A DNA stretch of 34,301 bases from a virus: positions 1 to 34,301 of the IMG/VR virus record IMGVR_UViG_3300042691_000525, one strand, 5' to 3'. The notes beneath the pieces are model-generated. The model saw only the letters and a program-made list of their open reading frames with translations, searched no databases and was not told the DNA's origin. Both the position numbers and the translations under genes were made by a program. Below are positions 32,001 to 34,301 of this stretch, piece after piece (position 1 is the first letter of the stretch; each line of letters begins with the position of its first letter).

Positions 32001-34301
32001 CGGATGGCAGCTATCTCGCCAACACTGTTGTGCCAGCGGCAGCGGTTTACTTTGGACCTAAGCTTGGCGCGTTCTACGCCAACCTTTCCGGCTCAGAGGG
32101 CTACCTGACCATGGATTTGTGGTGGACTCGTTCCATCAATCGCATGCGCGGCTTGCTCATCCCCAAGGCCACAGAAGCCTCCATCAACAAGTTCCGAGAC
32201 ATGATGGAACAGCCCGATGCCACTCGGGATGAAGTTACTGCCGCCACCATTCCTTTGCGAAACAAGTATGAGGAGTACGGTTGGACAACCGAGCTTGAGC
32301 ATTTGGCGGGGGCGAAGGAGCCATCCAAAAAGGCCGCAAAAGAAAATTGGTTTAAAGCTGCCGAAGAGAAGGCTGGTGATGCCTACGAGCAGTTGCTGTT
32401 TGAACACAACCTTGAGAAGATGGCAAACACCATCTACAAGAACGAGTTTGAGATGCTGGAGGAGGCTCCGTTTACAGCCACCGACAGAAAGTTCATGTAC
32501 GACGCAGCACGCAAGGCTCAAGCTTTGCTGCGTGGAGAAGGAATCAACCTCAGTCTGGCTGACATTCAGGCCGCCCTTTGGTACTATGAGAAACGCCTTT
32601 ATGAAAAACTGAGCGGGAGAAAAGCAGATGACATCGGATACGAAGAAGCAATCATCGCCCAAGCCAATCAGGGTTCTGGACGAGCAAGACCAAGTGTGGT
32701 CTTCGATCAAAAACCTGACGGCAGGGATGAGCCCGGAACGGAGATCGCAGTTTCTGATGAAGCTCGTGGACTCGATGGAGAAAAGTTCTCCCTCCGCAAA
32801 GGAGTAGTCGCAGAGGTAGCGCCGAACCCTGACCACATCTCGGCAGAGAAGTGGAGGCAGATGACGCCTTCGGAGCGTCTAAACGCAACCAAGGCCGTTG
32901 CCAACAGGGTGGTGTCCTCTGTGTTCTCTGAGCTCGAACTCAAGGGTTACAAGTACGAGTTCTCTACGGGCACCTACGAGGGCGAGGTCAACCCCAACAT
33001 CATTGTTCAAGCCCCAGACGAGGCCACAGAGCAAGAGCTTGACGAGCTTGCCCGGGTGCTTGGTTATGTGCTCGACCAAAAGGCAATGGTTGCTTTTGAT
33101 GAGGACAACAAGAGCTCTGGCGATCAGGCTGGGTTTGTGAAGGTTGTTGTCCCAGAGGGCATGACTGCGGATCAATTAAGCGAGTTGCGTCAACACATTG
33201 CGCAGAACGTCCCACAGGCGGATGGTGATACGTTGCGTGATGGGGCCTTGCTGTACGGCAACTTCTCTGCATACAACGACAACGTTGACACCCTTACCGA
33301 TGCTCAATACCATGAGGCCATCATCGATGCTGTCGAATCATTCCCTTACGATGGAAAGATTCGTGTCTCCGACCCGGAGACATTCCACAGTTCACTCGTT
33401 TGGCCCGACACAAGAAGCGACTACTTAAAGGAAACACGATATGGCGACAGTGGAAAGATTCAAGGAGAAGCCGGGGCAGATGTTCGGGGGCAAGGGAGTC
33501 GCCGTCTTCAGGCCATTTCCGAAGAAGCAATCTCGCTCAGAGACAAATGGATTGACGCCAGAGGAGCTGCTCGCCTCGGAGGTCGAGAGCGCGGTAATGC
33601 GGTTGACTTCGGCCAGCCAACAGAAGAATACGGAACGCCAACGCGAGGATCGGTAAGCGCTGTCGGCGTCCACTTCAGCAAAGAGAGACGCCCAACACTC
33701 ATCTCCGAGTTCCACGGCACCGGTCTGCGCGGAATGGAGAGTGAGCGTTTAAACGAAAAAGAAAACTCGGACATTCGTGGCCGAATTTATTTCTACGTTG
33801 ACAACGGCAAGGGAGTCCGGCCCGAGGCTGGTGTTGGCGGCACTCCTCACGTCATCAGGTTGAAAAATCTGTACGACACCAAAACAGACCCTCTTGAAAT
33901 CATCAAGAACGCCAAGGGCGACTCGTCCGCAGAACGCGCAAGCAATTGGGAGCGCAATGTTAAGAGGGCTGGCTTTGATGGCTACTTGGTCAAAAACCAA
34001 GCCGCATCACAAGACTACGCAGTTTTGATTGGCAAGCATTCCGTGAAGACTGGGAAGTTCAGTCTCCGCACCAGCTTCCCCTCCGCAAAAGAGGCGGAAG
34101 ATGCCGCATATGACAAGGCCCCTCCATCGACCAAGGAGTTCAAACTCTTCTTTGGTGGCAGCCAGATCATGGACGAGGGTCGTCCGCAAGTCATGTACCA
34201 CGGCTCCGCATCCGAGTTCACCACGTTCCTTGAGAGCAAGCCAATCTTCGTCAGCCCCGATCCTGACTTTGCTGAGCAGTTTGCAGAGGACCGCGCAAAG
34301 G
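29051..34301 (+). CDS. Giant polyvalent protein: HExxH zincin and ADP-ribosyltransferase (3' partial)
   Basis: The frame is open from ATG 29051 (or 29048) to the window's end, at least 1750 residues. Residues 1-35 duplicate DELAKKYGGS/DDLARKYGGS. Residues 130-325 are a membrane-type module; 400-500 coiled coil. Residues 550-730 form a zincin with HESLH at 605-609 and a candidate third ligand in EEAIADAF (E672/E673). It ends in the ESADDVFQRVERGEL pattern known from phage polyvalent proteins. A Lys/Pro/Glu linker (733-772) leads to helical regions containing GLGWYSNNYPNA and DLWWTRSINRMRG. An alpha/beta part follows from about 1250, then a GVHFSK...FHGTGL domain from 1536. The start of an ART-PolyVal ADP-ribosyltransferase follows (GGSQIMDEGRPQVMYHGS, Y1716-G1718). 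K[FY]SL occurs at 773, 1245 and 1669. It probably enters the host with the DNA and acts on host proteins; the substrates are unknown. Confidence 0.82.
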   Translation, partial: MNLDELAKKYGGSQVQPGASKFDDLARKYGGSAIESDVMPTAPAKDAGFSLGDIAKSFGVGAAGSAKALTDVAGADNFISSKLGKGVESLQQSMTPERQAEMQRQAARMKAAEESGSTWEEIKAGALNVAEAPLQSAAQAIGSFVPYLPTLFAAPAAAAMRLTAGSQAAIRSVAQQAPKVIGTAQGAGAVKGSIYDGVLKAEIEAGVDPEVAKQKADAAQSYFGGNFDQIALGAGLGYVAGSKGVEELFSKAGRAGAAPGMARRVGESVLKESVPEAAQGGQEKVAENVALQRAGYDVDTFKGVAGAATQEALTGALGAAPIAAMVRPEAKPPEAVDAFEKEKEEFRKGFGQAEPVAPSAEAPEKAPVEPPTEFPGGYTATRREISRRDVPESFGIFAEGSDKPLTSVASQEEVERKIQSLTEIRQEEQARLLAESDKISKSIQDEQRKLEVMEATGQTDTDEYVQAKALLSQKEEEAALKIQDINDKIASYSAPLSFTPIGSRTDVQNEFTVNRGAEPIGVFPTLEQAEATLRERDPQVFKQAEVAARTQELESKLKPMLAKFNLGDVGVNVVEQIKNNAGGAYLDKLIQVSLDEANPIQTMRHESLHALKDLEFFTPQQWKALTEQANKRWIKEYLQDQTSEIEVDGKPVTMSRLDAYKKIGLTQEEIIEEAIADAFGAYDRGATPPPGMIAALFKKLKNFFMNFGQALRGAGFESADDVFQRVERGELKSRKPKEKTAPKEEPKAKPEEKAEEEKEPKAKPSTEKKEKPKYSLAGEGIPMSTRKLMEKQTAVSQQELGLNTDAVRGRFNNVRDIAKALNQQTLDQLGAMDRNKLTQDESTRIAEAIADEVAHQLQTSTKTGTGLGWYSNNYPNAVKRLAKRFPELGTNKHARSVFSALVAVTSNGERVAKNIDNAIKLYGKLRNGKRLVAMGNRRPTALQNNLKVIQDLLSKYGQDFEKVLLKEITVKEMNARLREMGEETDGSYLANTVVPAAAVYFGPKLGAFYANLSGSEGYLTMDLWWTRSINRMRGLLIPKATEASINKFRDMMEQPDATRDEVTAATIPLRNKYEEYGWTTELEHLAGAKEPSKKAAKENWFKAAEEKAGDAYEQLLFEHNLEKMANTIYKNEFEMLEEAPFTATDRKFMYDAARKAQALLRGEGINLSLADIQAALWYYEKRLYEKLSGRKADDIGYEEAIIAQANQGSGRARPSVVFDQKPDGRDEPGTEIAVSDEARGLDGEKFSLRKGVVAEVAPNPDHISAEKWRQMTPSERLNATKAVANRVVSSVFSELELKGYKYEFSTGTYEGEVNPNIIVQAPDEATEQELDELARVLGYVLDQKAMVAFDEDNKSSGDQAGFVKVVVPEGMTADQLSELRQHIAQNVPQADGDTLRDGALLYGNFSAYNDNVDTLTDAQYHEAIIDAVESFPYDGKIRVSDPETFHSSLVWPDTRSDYLKETRYGDSGKIQGEAGADVRGQGSRRLQAISEEAISLRDKWIDARGAARLGGRERGNAVDFGQPTEEYGTPTRGSVSAVGVHFSKERRPTLISEFHGTGLRGMESERLNEKENSDIRGRIYFYVDNGKGVRPEAGVGGTPHVIRLKNLYDTKTDPLEIIKNAKGDSSAERASNWERNVKRAGFDGYLVKNQAASQDYAVLIGKHSVKTGKFSLRTSFPSAKEAEDAAYDKAPPSTKEFKLFFGGSQIMDEGRPQVMYHGSASEFTTFLESKPIFVSPDPDFAEQFAEDRAK

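Overview
The window is part of the genome of a tailed double-stranded DNA bacteriophage (Caudoviricetes). Every gene I accept lies on the + strand. They are packed with gaps of a few bases or with 4-8 base overlaps, and almost all belong to the virion-structure and lysis half of a phage genome. No terminase, portal, integrase, replication gene or tRNA is visible. I recognise no tape-measure, tail-tube or sheath gene. Two head-tail connector-type proteins, a nozzle/stabilisation-like protein, fibre proteins and very long internal-virion-like proteins are present, so a short-tailed (podovirus-like) particle is the best inference. Several small proteins resemble families I know mainly from environmental aquatic podovirus genomes. 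The host is not stated by the sequence. A moderately GC-rich Gram-negative bacterium is a guess.

Layout. 1-2033: end of a capsid-assembly-type gene, a small hypothetical protein, a decoration-like protein and the probable major capsid protein, closed by a strong UUCG-loop terminator. 2072-2190: a promoter candidate and a foldable leader. 2191-7678: small virion-type proteins, a GT-A glycosyltransferase, a run of small basic proteins that share a C-terminal Gly/Lys-rich tag (several ending in Cys), a connector protein and a zinc-ribbon protein. 7682-9099: a second connector (adaptor) protein followed by a GIY-YIG homing endonuclease inserted between genes. 9104-14575: a small structural protein, a protein built of exact 22-residue and 11-residue repeats, and a 1355-residue tail fibre built of repeated 'GIGTSSP' segments. 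14625-17578: small proteins and a lysis cassette (a candidate 30-residue membrane peptide, two membrane-anchored proteins, a 3-TM holin and a GH108 endolysin). 17587-20109: a nozzle/stabilisation-like protein and a jelly-roll-like protein. 20119-34301: four large proteins probably carried in the virion and ejected with DNA (1781, 618 and 569 residues, and at least 1750 residues running off the window).

Most notable is the last gene. It is a giant polyvalent protein with a duplicated N-terminal motif, a membrane-type module, a HESLH zincin, a Lys/Pro/Glu linker, large helical regions and a C-terminal ADP-ribosyltransferase start. K[FY]SL motifs sit at three of its domain borders. Other points of interest are a shared hydrophobic module in two of the giant proteins, the spreading C-terminal tag, an over-represented GTTTAAAC palindrome, a structured leader with alternative hairpins, and a tiny membrane ORF that contains a terminator.
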